Assembly: GCF_014635685.1 (NCBI RefSeq)
Contig: NZ_BMDH01000002.1
Coordinates: 433,266 to 497,265, forward strand
Reading direction: 5' to 3'
DNA: 64,000 nt
DNA from: Galliscardovia ingluviei
Lineage (GTDB): Bacteria; Actinomycetota; Actinomycetes; Actinomycetales; Bifidobacteriaceae
Shown: piece by piece, positions 47,567 to 57,569 of the stretch
Layout of the letters: every line of letters starts with the position of its first letter
Numbering within the stretch: the stretch's first letter is position 1
Notes under the pieces: model-generated
Database searches by the model: none
What the model was told of the DNA's origin: nothing
What the model saw: the letters and a program-made list of their open reading frames with translations, nothing else
Program-made: the position numbers and the translations under genes

Positions 47567-48901
47567 ATGGAACGTAATCCAGACTCCACAAACGCTCACC
47601 CTGAGCACACCAACGCAAGCACTGATACCAATCACCCAGTCAGTACAACGAATACACCTTCAACGCAGCAGGATCACGCACAACCACGCACTCCGCAGTA
47701 TCGCCCACAATCGCGGCGCACTACACGCATTACTATTATCACGCTTTGCGTTGTGCTTGCCCTGATTGCGGCAGTAGTTGGTTGGTCTGTATACACCAAC
47801 AGAATTAAGTCAGCACTATCACCAAACGAAACCACACTATCCAATAATTCCAGTAATACCGGCGCAAATGGCAATCAGCAGAACACCAATCCTTTACTCG
47901 ATACCAGCAATGATCAATGCGATACTCAATTGCAGGTAGTAGCTTCCGTGAATCAGTGGGGATCTTTAGCACAAAGCATTGGCGGCAAATGCGCAACAGT
48001 AACATCTATTATTGCTTCAACTTCGGTCGAGCCCCACGATTACGAGCCAACGCCAGCTGATCTTGCCAAACTTCAGCAAGCAGATATTGTTATCTTGAAC
48101 GGCGCAGGATACGACCCCTGGGCAACAAAAGCACAACTTGATAGCACGCGACAGCATATTATTACGGTAGGCTCACTTGTAGGTATTGACCAAAACGACA
48201 GCGCTACAGGCAATACCAACGATTCTGATAGTGAGAGCACTAGTAGCGACACTCAACACGATGAGCATACCAGCGAGCACACTCACGCGCATACCCATAC
48301 TCACGCGCATACTCATACTCACGCGCATACCGATAGCAACGGCAACAGCATTAACCCACATCTATGGTTCGATCTAGAAGCCGTAGACCAAGCAGCTCAT
48401 GCTATCGAACACACCTATGCACAAGTTGCCGCAGCACAGCATTCCACTAGTACTAGCGCCACAATAACCAAGCGATTCCAACAATGGGATAGCCAATATG
48501 ACGTACTCACCAAGCATGTAGCACAACTGAAAGCACAAAATGCAAACAAGAAGTTGAGTTTTATTTCAACAGAATCCATTATTGATGACATTCTTACCGA
48601 CCTCGGTATCACCAATATCACCCCCGAGTCGTACACCAATGCCATGAATAATGATGCTGAGCCGTCTCCAAGCGATCTGCAGCACGCGCTTGATCTACTT
48701 AATTCCAAGCAAGCGACCATGCTTATCGTCAACCCTCAAGAACTCAATAATTATGCCCAACGTTTGCAACAAGCTGCACAGCAAGCCAATATTCCAATCA
48801 TTGAGGTTTCTGAGCAATTACCTGAGAATCAAAGCGACTTACTAACATGGTTAAGCACCATTGTGAACAAAGTTGAGCAAGCTTCACATACTGCATCGTG
48901 A
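47567..48901 (+). CDS. znuA: Zinc ABC transporter substrate-binding protein (ZnuA/AdcA-like)
   Basis: 444 residues from ATG 47567 (MERNPDSTNAHP), since earlier starts precede the promoter. A cytoplasmic Thr/His-rich N terminus of about 50 residues leads to a TM anchor (TIITLCVVLALIAAVVGW), then a cluster A-I metal-binding fold: ASVNQWGSLAQSIGG, STSVEPHDYEPTPADL (metal His), a His-rich loop (about 231-258; HTHAHTHTHAH), INPHLWFDLEAV, and FISTESIIDDILTDLG. The His loop and the upstream Zur box point to Zn2+. It is membrane-anchored by a signal-anchor rather than a lipobox. No ATPase or permease gene is adjacent, so it either serves a distant ABC transporter or acts as a zinc reservoir. Confidence 0.88.
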   Translation: MERNPDSTNAHPEHTNASTDTNHPVSTTNTPSTQQDHAQPRTPQYRPQSRRTTRITIITLCVVLALIAAVVGWSVYTNRIKSALSPNETTLSNNSSNTGANGNQQNTNPLLDTSNDQCDTQLQVVASVNQWGSLAQSIGGKCATVTSIIASTSVEPHDYEPTPADLAKLQQADIVILNGAGYDPWATKAQLDSTRQHIITVGSLVGIDQNDSATGNTNDSDSESTSSDTQHDEHTSEHTHAHTHTHAHTHTHAHTDSNGNSINPHLWFDLEAVDQAAHAIEHTYAQVAAAQHSTSTSATITKRFQQWDSQYDVLTKHVAQLKAQNANKKLSFISTESIIDDILTDLGITNITPESYTNAMNNDAEPSPSDLQHALDLLNSKQATMLIVNPQELNNYAQRLQQAAQQANIPIIEVSEQLPENQSDLLTWLSTIVNKVEQASHTAS

Positions 48902-49008
48902 GGCAAGCTCTACCAACATCTTGATGCATTTCACAAGCTGCATCTTGAGCATGCTCATATGCCTCACAGGCTGAATCGCAATACACTACAACCTAGTACA
49001 CTAATGCT

Positions 49009-49896
49009 ATGCCAGTATTATGTTTATTGCTGATATTGCTTGTAGTGCTCTACGCCATGGGTCGATTTGCACTCGGCAAGGGCACTACAGCATGGTCATT
49101 TTTACGTGTGTTTGGGTTTTTCCTTGCCATTATGGTTGGCAATATTATTATTCTGGCATTTGTAGTTGCCATACTGTTATTTATAGTGGCAGCAGTTGGT
49201 TCCCTTGTTTTTGCGGTCAACCCAAACCTAGAACGTTCTGCAGATACCATATTAGATACATTGCTCAGCGATAATGGTCAGACTACTGCAAGTCTTTCTG
49301 TAGGCAAGTTTCCTACTGTGCAATGGCTACTGGCATTGCTTATTATTATCTTTATTGTGGCGCTGGTTCATGCGTGGATTCGCCGCGGATTGCTACAAAA
49401 ATTCCAAATACTACGCATGACAGAAACTGAGTATGAAATCAGCGAATACTTTATTCAATGGGCAACAATTTATATTGTTATTTATCAGCTCTTTTTCGAT
49501 GCACTACATTCCGTTACTACATTACTTCCTGAATTAACAAGCTGGCAGAGTGCATTTGAAGTTATTCTTTCCCCGACGAATTTGAATGCCGTAAGTCAGC
49601 CGCTACTCATTGCGACTTGGGTAACTATTGTGCTTGAACGGCTTGCTATTGCGCATCAACATACGGATCGCATTAGCACATTAGTGCATAAACCTCGTGT
49701 AGCACGACAATTTACTAAATCAAAGCCGCTTGTGCACAGGCGTAAGAAAACGCGCAAACCCATACACCGTACAACGCAACCATCTGTTTCTCGCACGCAT
49801 CCTCGCGGTAGTGACACCAATAGCGATACCAGTGGGGACATCAATAGCGACACCAGCAGGGACACCAAACCTACTCATACCAGCACACCGCATTAA
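49009..49896 (+). CDS. Integral membrane protein of unknown function
   Basis: 295 residues. About five hydrophobic helices (3-20, 30-70 as two, 103-122, 148-166, 190-208), then a strongly basic tail (RRKKTRKPIHRTT) ending in a short Ser/Asp/Thr repeat (SDTNSDTSGDINSDTSRDT). No family recognised. No Cys or His clusters suggesting metal binding. It begins 107 bp after the zinc SBP gene on the same strand; functional linkage is unproven. RBS not evident at the ATG. Confidence 0.65.
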   Translation: MPVLCLLLILLVVLYAMGRFALGKGTTAWSFLRVFGFFLAIMVGNIIILAFVVAILLFIVAAVGSLVFAVNPNLERSADTILDTLLSDNGQTTASLSVGKFPTVQWLLALLIIIFIVALVHAWIRRGLLQKFQILRMTETEYEISEYFIQWATIYIVIYQLFFDALHSVTTLLPELTSWQSAFEVILSPTNLNAVSQPLLIATWVTIVLERLAIAHQHTDRISTLVHKPRVARQFTKSKPLVHRRKKTRKPIHRTTQPSVSRTHPRGSDTNSDTSGDINSDTSRDTKPTHTSTPH

Positions 49897-49901
49897 AACC
49901 A

Positions 49902-50184
49902 GCTAGTGCGGAATATCAGATGTTTCAAAATGTATAGATCTCCCCACTAAAACAGCTACTCCGTAATATCAGATATTCCAAACCGTACAGAATAAAGCGA
50001 TACCAACATATAAAACCGCTTGTTTGCAACAGCAACTATTCCAAACCGTACACTCTCATATCAAAACTCGCTACTTTGAAACATCAGATATTCCAAACCG
50101 TACAGAATCTAAGAACGAAATACAGAAAGCCGCTAGTTAGGAATAACAACTATTCAAACCAGTACACAGAGCATACGAACCGCA
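49902..50184 (+). repeat. Intergenic palindromic repeat array D
   Basis: Five units start (GCTA or GCTT) at 49902, 49955, 50018, 50070 and 50132: spacing 53, 63, 52, 62. The first begins only 6 bp after the stop of the membrane protein gene. It lies between convergent genes (mscL ends at 50351). Unit 50070 is close to the consensus, with CAGATATTCCAAACCGTAC. Confidence 0.8.
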
Positions 50185-50212
50185 CTCGCAGTTAAGAATC
50201 GCCAGAACAGAT

Positions 50213-50240
50213 AAGGGCGTGACCCGAAAGCCACGCCTTA
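50213..50240. terminator. Hairpin between convergent membrane-protein and mscL genes
   Basis: AAGGGCGTG (50213-50221) and CACGCCTT (50232-50239) with a CCCGAAAG-type loop. The same GCGTGACCCGAA sequence occurs in the ilvC2 terminator, so it appears to be a recurrent terminator type here. The T-run is weak. Nothing recognisable remains in 50241-50350. Confidence 0.6.
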
Positions 50241-50350
50241 CATACTTGCAATCCCAAGAGTGGCCAGTAGCGCACTGTATGGATCACACACAGATTTCAG
50301 CACTACAGCCACACTCAAAGAAACTCAATAAAGAAGCACAATCAAAGGAG

Positions 50351-50866
50351 TTACAGATTCAGCGAAGATACGCTGCCGTTATTGCGCTTCAATTCGTCGC
50401 GGATCTCCTGCAGTGTTGCCAATGTCTGCTCTTCTACGCTTGGTTCAGCCTCAGCAGCTTCCTCTTCTTCCTGCTTTGCAGTCATATCGCGCAGCTTGTT
50501 AATTGGCAAAACAATGCAGAAGTACACAGCAGCGCCAACAAGCAAAAAGTTAATCAACGCATTCAAAATAGATCCGAAGGAAATAGTAGCGCCGTTGAAG
50601 GTAATGGTCAGCACATGAGACAGATCCGGCTTACCAACCAGCATAGCAATCAATGGATTGATGAAGCTTTCCACAATTGATGTTACCACTGCGGTTACAG
50701 CAGAACCCATAACCACACCAACAGCCATATCAACCATGGAGCCGCGAGAAATAAACTTCTTGAATCCAGCCAAAGGACCTTTATCAGTCACTGCTGCTGC
50801 CTTACCGGCTACAGCGCCAACACCCTTAGCTGCCTTATTCACATTATTCAGTATTTGATTTGCCAT
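50351..50866 (-). CDS. mscL: Large-conductance mechanosensitive channel
   Basis: 171 residues from ATG 50866 (MANQILNNVNKA), with AGAGAG about 4 nt upstream; the frame extends to 50944 without support. The MscL core is clear: FISRGSMVDMAVGVVMGSAV (pore helix TM1) and FGSILNALINFLLVGAAVYF (TM2), then an acidic cytoplasmic bundle (KQEEEEAAEAEPS). An about 40-residue Ala/Lys N-terminal extension precedes TM1, longer than in E. coli MscL. It forms a pentamer that opens under membrane tension to release solutes in hypo-osmotic shock. Confidence 0.93.
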   Translation of the reverse strand: MANQILNNVNKAAKGVGAVAGKAAAVTDKGPLAGFKKFISRGSMVDMAVGVVMGSAVTAVVTSIVESFINPLIAMLVGKPDLSHVLTITFNGATISFGSILNALINFLLVGAAVYFCIVLPINKLRDMTAKQEEEEAAEAEPSVEEQTLATLQEIRDELKRNNGSVSSLNL

Positions 50867-51302
50867 ATTCTCTCTTTTCTGGGTTTTTACACGCCCGAAC
50901 ATTCGGACTGATATCGTTGAACTGCTCCATGAGCTCTCACCCATACAAGCACACCGCTAAAGCATATAATGCTACTTTTGCTGAAAACTAAATTACATTG
51001 CCGCTACGCATATCACAGCACGGATCGCAACCGTACAGCAACAGTTTATACCGGCATTGTTTATAACGTTATTGTTTGTAGCATTATCGTTTTTTGGTCA
51101 CACGTCAAGCCATATATTAAACTTGGCTTTTAGAACGGCTCATGTAGTACCAAGTAGGCATCGCTATGATACCTATGCCATGGTACACAACCACCATCTA
51201 CAGCCGCAACACAACACAGTAGCTAACTATGAAGCTTAGACTTGTGCGCGCTCCTGTGAGATGCAGATGAGCCTATGAGTGAATGCGATAGTAAGGTAGA
51301 TT
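50867..51302. other. Gap between divergent mscL and dcd
   Basis: 436 bp without a supportable gene. It contains a bulged hairpin GTACCA...GGCAT / ATGCC-A-TGGTAC (51147-51186) about 120 bp before dcd, and the run GTTTATAACGTTATTG (about 51059-51074) with a palindromic AACGTT centre. Either could be regulatory; no promoter is clear. Confidence 0.35.
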
Positions 51303-51935
51303 ATGCTGCTCAGTGACCACGATATTGTTGCCGCGTATACTAATGGCAATATTTCACTAACACCATGGACTCCTGAAATGGTGCAACCTTCGTCCATTGA
51401 TGTGCGATTAGATAAGTATTTCCGAGTATTTAACAGCCATAAATACACATATGTGGATCCTGCTGAAAATCAAGGCGAGCTTACTGAAATGTTTGAAGTG
51501 CCAGATGGCGAACCTTGTATTTTGCATCCTGGCGAATTTATTTTGGGTGCGACTTGGGAATATGTGCGCCTTGATAGCTCAATTGCAGCACGGCTCGAGG
51601 GCAAAAGTTCGCTTGGTAGACTTGGTATTTTAACCCACTCTACTGCCGGCTTTATTGACCCTGGTTTTGAGGGACATATCACGCTTGAGCTCAGTAATGT
51701 TAGTAACTTACCAGTAAAGCTCTGGCCTGGTATGAAAATCGGTCAAATGTGCTTCTTTACCTTAAGTTCGCCATCTGATCACCCATATGGTTCAGATGGT
51801 GTTGGCTCTCACTATCAGGGGCAGCGCGGTCCTACGCCAAGCCGCTCGTATGAGAACTTCTATCGCGCAAATGTCAGCGAGCCCGTCGAAGAGCAGCCTA
51901 TTGTTGCTCGGGTAGCTCAGTCTCCTTTGCAGTAA
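51303..51935 (+). CDS. dcd: dCTP deaminase (possibly bifunctional dUTP-forming)
   Basis: 210 residues. [13 protein letters not shown] terminus, [18 protein letters not shown], the nucleotide-binding [17 protein letters not shown] and catalytic Glu in [11 protein letters not shown]. The actinobacterial Dcd has extra C-terminal residues ([14 protein letters not shown]) as here, a form that in some species both deaminates dCTP and hydrolyses dUTP to dUMP for thymidylate synthesis. AAGGTAG lies 5 nt before the ATG. Its last 38 bp overlap the 3' end of the convergent LacI gene. Confidence 0.95.
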   Translation: MLLSDHDIVAAYTNGNISLTPWTPEMVQPSSIDVRLDKYFRVFNSHKYTYVDPAENQGELTEMFEVPDGEPCILHPGEFILGATWEYVRLDSSIAARLEGKSSLGRLGILTHSTAGFIDPGFEGHITLELSNVSNLPVKLWPGMKIGQMCFFTLSSPSDHPYGSDGVGSHYQGQRGPTPSRSYENFYRANVSEPVEEQPIVARVAQSPLQ

Positions 51936-53010
51936 GGTATGGCGATTCTCTCCAAATAACTTCCGCAGGTAATAGGTGCTGGCTTTGCGTGTAGTAGCCG
52001 CGCATTGCCGTGCCTATAACTTGATCAGTCATAGCAATTAAGTGTTCAACCACCAATTCAAGCGGCTGGCGAATTGATGGGAATGAGAATGCTTGTGCTA
52101 GCGGCGAATCATCAAAACCAGTAACCAGCACTGGTCGTGTCAACCTCTGCAAATTAGCGCTATTGGCTAAAATATCGTGCTTCACCATGTGGTTGATGCT
52201 TGAAAGCGCTCCAACTGCAAGGTTATCTGAACAGCAGACGATAGCATCAAGATCAGCATGACGTTTATATAGTGCGGCTGCCGCTGCTTCGCCAGAAGTC
52301 ATGGATTCTGTAGTCAGCTCAGCCCAAGAAGCAATATCAGCATCTGCAGCATCTTGCGCGAGCAAACCTGCGCGGCGTAATCCGGCTACCCAGCCGTCAT
52401 ATCGATCTTGCGCTGTTCCGGTGCCGGTATTCCAACCAATAAAACCAATATGCGAACGCCCCTCCTGAGCCAGACGCACTACCATATCGCTGATAGCTGT
52501 TTTTCCGTCAATATCAACCCATGGAATGCGCTGAGCAACTTCTGGATTGAGCTGCCATGGCCTACCGAAGAGTACAAATGGTTGTTGGTGTGCCAGTAAC
52601 CATTGCGGACGGTGGTCCTCAACTTCAAGTTCGTTCAAAATAATGGCATCAACATCAGATTGCTCCATCAAACTTTGCACATACTGCAATTCTGACGCTT
52701 CATCAGTGCGCGGGTAGAGCATAATTTGACGCCCTTGCTTGCTCGCACGGGCAGCGAGTAAATGCAAAAACTCATCAAAAATTGGTGAAGGAGCACGGTG
52801 AGCACCTGTGGCAATACCGACAGCGAGTACATCGGATCGTCCAGAACGCAGTCGGCGTGCTGCAGCATTAGGCTTGTAACCGAGTTCTTCAATAGCTTTC
52901 ATAATGCGCAAGCGCGTAGCTTCAGAAACTACGTCTGGCGCATTTAAGGCATTTGAGACCGTTTGATGAGAAACACCTGCACGCTTTGCAACATCACGAA
53001 TGCTGACCAT
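51898..53010 (-). CDS. LacI-family transcriptional regulator 2
   Basis: 370 residues. [23 protein letters not shown] (3-22), hinge helix [12 protein letters not shown] (about 52-63) and a full sugar-binding domain ([51 protein letters not shown]). The effector is probably a sugar. No target gene is adjacent (dcd overlaps tail to tail, a P-type ATPase gene lies upstream in the same direction), so it may control distant catabolic genes such as the operator-bearing promoters at 9754 or 35372. Start ATG at 53010; RBS GGAGG 3-4 nt upstream is close. Confidence 0.9.
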   Translation of the reverse strand: MVSIRDVAKRAGVSHQTVSNALNAPDVVSEATRLRIMKAIEELGYKPNAAARRLRSGRSDVLAVGIATGAHRAPSPIFDEFLHLLAARASKQGRQIMLYPRTDEASELQYVQSLMEQSDVDAIILNELEVEDHRPQWLLAHQQPFVLFGRPWQLNPEVAQRIPWVDIDGKTAISDMVVRLAQEGRSHIGFIGWNTGTGTAQDRYDGWVAGLRRAGLLAQDAADADIASWAELTTESMTSGEAAAAALYKRHADLDAIVCCSDNLAVGALSSINHMVKHDILANSANLQRLTRPVLVTGFDDSPLAQAFSFPSIRQPLELVVEHLIAMTDQVIGTAMRGYYTQSQHLLPAEVIWRESPYLTAKETELPEQQ

Positions 53011-53110
53011 AGCGCCTCCACTACTTGACTACGCTCAATCTACTGCGCTGCACTCTAGCGCTGCCCAAACCTCAGTGCTCACGCTCCAGCGCTTATGCCC
53101 GTATACGTTC

Positions 53111-53141
53111 ATGAGCCTAAACTTATCTAGCTTAGGCTCAT
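53111..53141. other. Perfect 10-bp hairpin upstream of LacI 2
   Basis: ATGAGCCTAA (53111-53120) and TTAGGCTCAT (53132-53141), 11-nt loop, in the 242-bp gap between the ATPase stop (53253) and the LacI start (53010). Without a T-run it is a weak terminator candidate; it could be an operator for the LacI gene. Confidence 0.5.
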
Positions 53142-53252
53142 GTGCACGTTCACATCCTATAGTTTACACCTATTTCGCATCAACACATCACAGTGAAGGT
53201 ATTTCTCACACATATCCATAACTCCACTTGTCCGATTGGGTATGTGCTTGGC

Positions 53253-56219
53253 TTATGCCCGTTGCTTATCTATCAAGCAAACAATGCACTTATAGATTTC
53301 GCTACCAACCAACACCAGCGCCGCCAAACCAATGCACTCTAACCATTGATGCGCATGCAATGGCATCGTGCCGAACGCAGTATTGAGGAATGGAACATAA
53401 ATTACTGCCAGTTGCAACACAATAGACAGCGCAACAGCGCCCCACAGCCATGCATTAGCAAACATTCCATGGAAAGCACTGCGCGTGCCAGAGCGTGCTG
53501 CAAACGCATTAAAGAGCTGAGCAAACACTAGAATGGTAAAGCCCATAGTTCGTGCCATAACGATCTGATCTGCGTGTGCCATACCAACGGCGGAATCATC
53601 AGTAATTAAGCCGCCCGGCAGATACAAATCCATACCAATAAGCGTTACTGCAGCCATCAGCAGACCAACAACAGCAACATCTGACCACATTCGTCCATCA
53701 ATAACGCGGTCGGTGAGCTTGCGAGGACCACGATTCATCACATTTTCTGTTGATGGGTCAACACCCATTGCCATAGCAGGAGCAGCATCAGTTAAAAAGT
53801 TAATCCACAATAATTGCACTGCGAGCAAAGGCACGGTTACACCCGCAGAGGCCGGGTCATCAAGACCTAGGAATCCAGCAAGGAGTACACCGAAGAACAC
53901 AGTGAACACTTCTCCAGCATTGGAGCTAAGCAGGTAGCGCAGGAATTTGCGAATATTATCAAAAATCGCTCGACCTTCGCGCACCGCAGCCACAATGGTG
54001 CTGAAATTATCGTCAGCTAAAATCATTGCCGCAGACTCTTTAGTAACTTCCGTGCCAGTTATACCCATAGCAACGCCAATATCAGCTGATTTCACAGCAG
54101 GCGCGTCATTAACGCCGTCACCCGTCATGGCAACGATATTGCCCTGGTCTTGTAATGCACGAACAATGCGCAACTTGTGTTCTGGAGCTACACGCGCATA
54201 CACCGAAGTGTGCGCTACAGCCTGCTTGAATTCGCGTTCGCTCATCTGGTCGAGCTCATTACCAGTTAAAGTATAGCGTTCAAGGGATTGCTCACCTTGT
54301 TCGATAATGCCGAGGTCTTGGGCAATACGAGCTGCAGTTAATGGGTGGTCGCCTGTAATCATTACTGTGCGCACACCAGCGCCATGAGCTTGAGCAACTG
54401 AGTCTCGAACTTCGGTGCGCGGAGGGTCAATAATACCAACCATGCCAAGCCAAACCATATGCTGTTCTATAACATGCGGCTGGTCTGCAAGATCAACGCC
54501 CGACTCAGCCCCTTCAAGCTGATCGATCTGTGTGGCCCCAGTAATGCGATATGCCTGACCAAGTGTGCGGTAGGCTTCTTTGGAAAGCTGCTCAACCTGG
54601 CTAACAATGCGCTCACGATCTTCGCGCGTCAGTACGCGCACCTTACCTTGATCAAAAACATAATCACAGTATTGCAGCAGCACATCTGGAGCGCCTTTTG
54701 CAAAGGCTACAAGCTGCTTGCCGTCAGCAACCTGTGCCCAAGGAGCAAGGTGAGCAGAAGCATACTCACTAGCATCTGGCATACTCAGTGTGCCCACAAC
54801 ACTCATACGTTTGCGCTCAGAATTAAAAGGGATCTCTGCAATTCTTGTAAAGTGCTGTGCCCAGATGTCTGCTTGAATTTTGCGAGCAGCCACAATTAAG
54901 GATACTTCCGTTGGGTCTCCCACAATACTCGCGTCATCATTAAGTTTGCCGTCGTTTGCAATTGCTCCAGCAGCAAGCATATATGCGCTGGCTTGAGCAG
55001 CCTGCTCACTTGGTGGCATATGCTGCTGAACTACTAACTCACCTTTTGGCTCATAGCCAGTTCCCGTAATACGCAAATCATCATGCAAAGTGAGCAAACG
55101 CTGCACTGTCATCTCATTACGCGTGAGCGTACCTGTTTTATCAGAACAAATAACTGAAGCAGAGCCAAGAGTTTCTACAGAACTCAGCTTTTTCACAATG
55201 GCATGATGTTTAGCCATACGCTGCACACCAAGCGCCAACACTACTGTCAAAATAGCTGCCAAACCTTCTGGAACTGCGGCAACAGCAAGAGAGACAGCCA
55301 ACAGCAGAGAGTCAATTACATCTTGAATAGAGTGCAAGCCATACACCACAGCAAGCGTAGCCAGCACACCAACTGCAATCACACATACTGCAATACCCAG
55401 CATTTTTGAAACACGAGCAATCTCTTTTTGCAATGGCGTAGGTTCTTCTTCCGCTCCCTGCAACATATCAGCAATATGCCCAACCTGCGTGCTCATACCA
55501 GTTGCCGTAATAATGACCTTACCTGTACCCTGAGTAACAGCCGTGCCATTGAATACCATATTTGACCGGTCGCCAAGAGCTTTAGCTTGCTCAAGTGTTG
55601 CCACATTTTTACTCACTGGCACTGATTCGCCAGTCAGTGAAGCCTCTGCAATATGTAATGCTGCAGCATGAACCAAACGTCCATCTGCAGCCACATTATC
55701 GCCCTCAGCAAGGAGCACAATATCACCTGGCACAATTTGACTGGACTCAACTGTGCTTCTTTCGCCATCACGCAAAACGGTGGTTTGCGCGGCAGTCATT
55801 TTAGCCAAAGCCGCTACTGCTTGCTCAGCTTTCGCCTCTTGCATATAGCCAAGTACTGCATTAAGCACAAGAATCAGCACAATAACAATGCAATCAAATG
55901 GCAATGCTTCTGCCTCAGCCGGATTGTGCAGTTTTTCAATAACCCATGCAATACCAGAAATTACTGTTGCTGCAAGAAGCAAAAATACGAGTGGATCATT
56001 AAATTGCGCAAGAAACTTTTTCCACTTTGGCGTTTCAGGCGCACTTGCCAGCGTATTAGTGCCGAACTGTTCAAGCCGGCGTTGCGCTTCTTGGGTAGAA
56101 AGACCCCGCTCAATGTCGGTATGCATAGCTTGAGCTACTGATTGTGCATCAAGCAATGATGGATCTTGGTCAAAAACTAACTGATTATCACTCTGATTAA
56201 CACCAGTTGACTGTTTCAA
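53253..56219 (-). CDS. P-type cation-transporting ATPase (Ca2+ P2A type)
   Basis: 988 residues. N-terminal cation-ATPase domain, actuator motif LTGESVPVSK, TM4 AVPEGLAAILTV with the PEGL ion-binding motif of Ca2+ pumps, phosphorylation site SDKTGTLTRNEMT (Asp about 358), nucleotide-binding KGAPDVLL, hinge GDGVNDAPAVKSADIG (about 703), and six C-terminal TM helices. It exports Ca2+ (or Mn2+) using ATP. The start is a TTG at 56219 with AAAGGGA 6 nt upstream; the in-frame ATG at about residue 33 lacks such a site and would cut the conserved N terminus. No partner gene; appears monocistronic. Confidence 0.92.
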   Translation of the reverse strand: MKQSTGVNQSDNQLVFDQDPSLLDAQSVAQAMHTDIERGLSTQEAQRRLEQFGTNTLASAPETPKWKKFLAQFNDPLVFLLLAATVISGIAWVIEKLHNPAEAEALPFDCIVIVLILVLNAVLGYMQEAKAEQAVAALAKMTAAQTTVLRDGERSTVESSQIVPGDIVLLAEGDNVAADGRLVHAAALHIAEASLTGESVPVSKNVATLEQAKALGDRSNMVFNGTAVTQGTGKVIITATGMSTQVGHIADMLQGAEEEPTPLQKEIARVSKMLGIAVCVIAVGVLATLAVVYGLHSIQDVIDSLLLAVSLAVAAVPEGLAAILTVVLALGVQRMAKHHAIVKKLSSVETLGSASVICSDKTGTLTRNEMTVQRLLTLHDDLRITGTGYEPKGELVVQQHMPPSEQAAQASAYMLAAGAIANDGKLNDDASIVGDPTEVSLIVAARKIQADIWAQHFTRIAEIPFNSERKRMSVVGTLSMPDASEYASAHLAPWAQVADGKQLVAFAKGAPDVLLQYCDYVFDQGKVRVLTREDRERIVSQVEQLSKEAYRTLGQAYRITGATQIDQLEGAESGVDLADQPHVIEQHMVWLGMVGIIDPPRTEVRDSVAQAHGAGVRTVMITGDHPLTAARIAQDLGIIEQGEQSLERYTLTGNELDQMSEREFKQAVAHTSVYARVAPEHKLRIVRALQDQGNIVAMTGDGVNDAPAVKSADIGVAMGITGTEVTKESAAMILADDNFSTIVAAVREGRAIFDNIRKFLRYLLSSNAGEVFTVFFGVLLAGFLGLDDPASAGVTVPLLAVQLLWINFLTDAAPAMAMGVDPSTENVMNRGPRKLTDRVIDGRMWSDVAVVGLLMAAVTLIGMDLYLPGGLITDDSAVGMAHADQIVMARTMGFTILVFAQLFNAFAARSGTRSAFHGMFANAWLWGAVALSIVLQLAVIYVPFLNTAFGTMPLHAHQWLECIGLAALVLVGSEIYKCIVCLIDKQRA

Positions 56220-56445
56220 TGAAGTCCCTTTGGTTATGCCGCAGAGTAGTCAAATCCTTGGAAATGTTATCCTTGAAACTCTGGGGATCTGTGCGGATAC
56301 GGATATTTACCACATCTATTATACGTACCGCAGCAAGTAAAGTTCGTAAATTAGCAGCGCCTTTACAAAATATCATCGAAACTCATGAAACGAACTCTGC
56401 GATAAATAAAACTGCGCAATACGTGGCTTGTGGGACAATACAACT

Positions 56446-57441
56446 ATGGTATCTAAGAAAGGGCCGACCAAGGGGTCAGGCGGAAAACATCGCAACAAAC
56501 TTCGTGGGCATGGACCTACACCGAAGGCAGAAGATCGCGTATATCATAAAGCATATCGCGAGCGCAAAGCTGCAGAGCTCAGGCAAATGGCAGATCCTCG
56601 TCTTGCCGCTCGCCGCCGCGCTGCAAAATTTGCTGCCGAGCCAGGGGACTTGGTTATTGGGCGTAACGCAGTACTTGAGGCATTGCGAGTAGGTGTGCCT
56701 TCCAAAGAACTCTATATTGCAACGCACATTGAACATGACGATCGTACGCGCGAAATTGTGCAGCTCGCTGGAGCTCAAGGTTTGCACTTGCTTGAGGCTG
56801 ATCGTCTTGAAATGGATCGTATTGCGCATAGCTCTAATCATCAGGGTATTGTGTTGAAAGTACAGCCATACCAGTACGCCTCATTGCAGCAGCTAGTGGA
56901 ACGCGCTGAGCGCAAGGCTAATGCTATGTCTGTGGCGAATACTGAGGCTCGTATTAAAGCACGTCCATTGTTTATTGCACTTGATGGCGTAACTGATCCT
57001 CAGAATTTGGGTGCAGTAATTCGTTCGGCTGCTGCATTCGGTGCGCAGGGCGTTATTTTGCCAGAGCGCAGGAGTGCGTCAGTTACCGCGGCAGCATGGA
57101 AAGTTTCTGCAGGAGCGGCAGCTCATATGCCTGTGGCTCGCGTGGTAAATCTCACGAAAGCTCTAGAGAGTTTGAAAGAGCGCGGTTACTACATTATTGG
57201 TCTCGATGGCGGTGGCGATGCGCTTGTCGGAGAAACTGGTTTTGAAACCGATCCACTAGTGGTCGTTCTCGGTTCTGAGGGCAAGGGGCTTAGCCGCTTG
57301 GTGCGTGAAGCATGTGATTCGATTGCTGGTATTCCTATCAGTTCTATGGTTGAGTCGCTCAACGCTTCTGTTGCGGCTGGCATCAGCTTGTATGCGGTTG
57401 CTAATGCGCGACGTAAGGCTGCTACTGGTACACAGGACTAA
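56446..57441 (+). CDS. rlmB: SpoU/TrmH-family rRNA 2'-O-methyltransferase (RlmB-like)
   Basis: 331 residues from ATG 56446 (MVSKKGPTKGSGG). The basic, Gly/Lys-rich N-terminal tail is followed by a substrate-binding domain (VIGRNAVLEALRVGVPSKEL) and the knotted SPOUT domain with motif 1 DPQNLGAVIRSAAAFG, motif 2 VVLGSEGKGLSRLV and motif 3 ISSMVESLNASVAAGI. It 2'-O-methylates ribose in 23S rRNA (G2251 type) with SAM. An in-frame TTG 18 nt earlier is possible. No clear RBS; a GACAAT lies 6 nt before the ATG, so a leaderless mRNA is conceivable. Confidence 0.9.
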   Translation: MVSKKGPTKGSGGKHRNKLRGHGPTPKAEDRVYHKAYRERKAAELRQMADPRLAARRRAAKFAAEPGDLVIGRNAVLEALRVGVPSKELYIATHIEHDDRTREIVQLAGAQGLHLLEADRLEMDRIAHSSNHQGIVLKVQPYQYASLQQLVERAERKANAMSVANTEARIKARPLFIALDGVTDPQNLGAVIRSAAAFGAQGVILPERRSASVTAAAWKVSAGAAAHMPVARVVNLTKALESLKERGYYIIGLDGGGDALVGETGFETDPLVVVLGSEGKGLSRLVREACDSIAGIPISSMVESLNASVAAGISLYAVANARRKAATGTQD

Positions 57442-57510
57442 TTCGCACTGTGCCATAGTTTTTATTTTTTATTAGGCTTATTGGATTGAATTAGTACTAG
57501 CCAATTTGCG

Positions 57511-57540
57511 GAGGCGTGTTGTATGCACGCCTCTTTTGCT
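57511..57540 (+). terminator. Intrinsic terminator after rlmB
   Basis: GAGGCGTG (57511-57518), 7-nt loop, CACGCCTC (57526-57533), then TTTTGCTTAATTTT. Perfect stem. Confidence 0.92.
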
Positions 57541-57569
57541 TAATTTTGCTTAGTTTTTGTTTGATTCCT

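Noticed and set aside
48280..48345. Possible frameshift or repeat expansion in the zinc SBP
   Set aside because: The CACTCACGCGCATAC-type repeat encodes an in-frame His-rich loop typical of zinc-binding SBPs.
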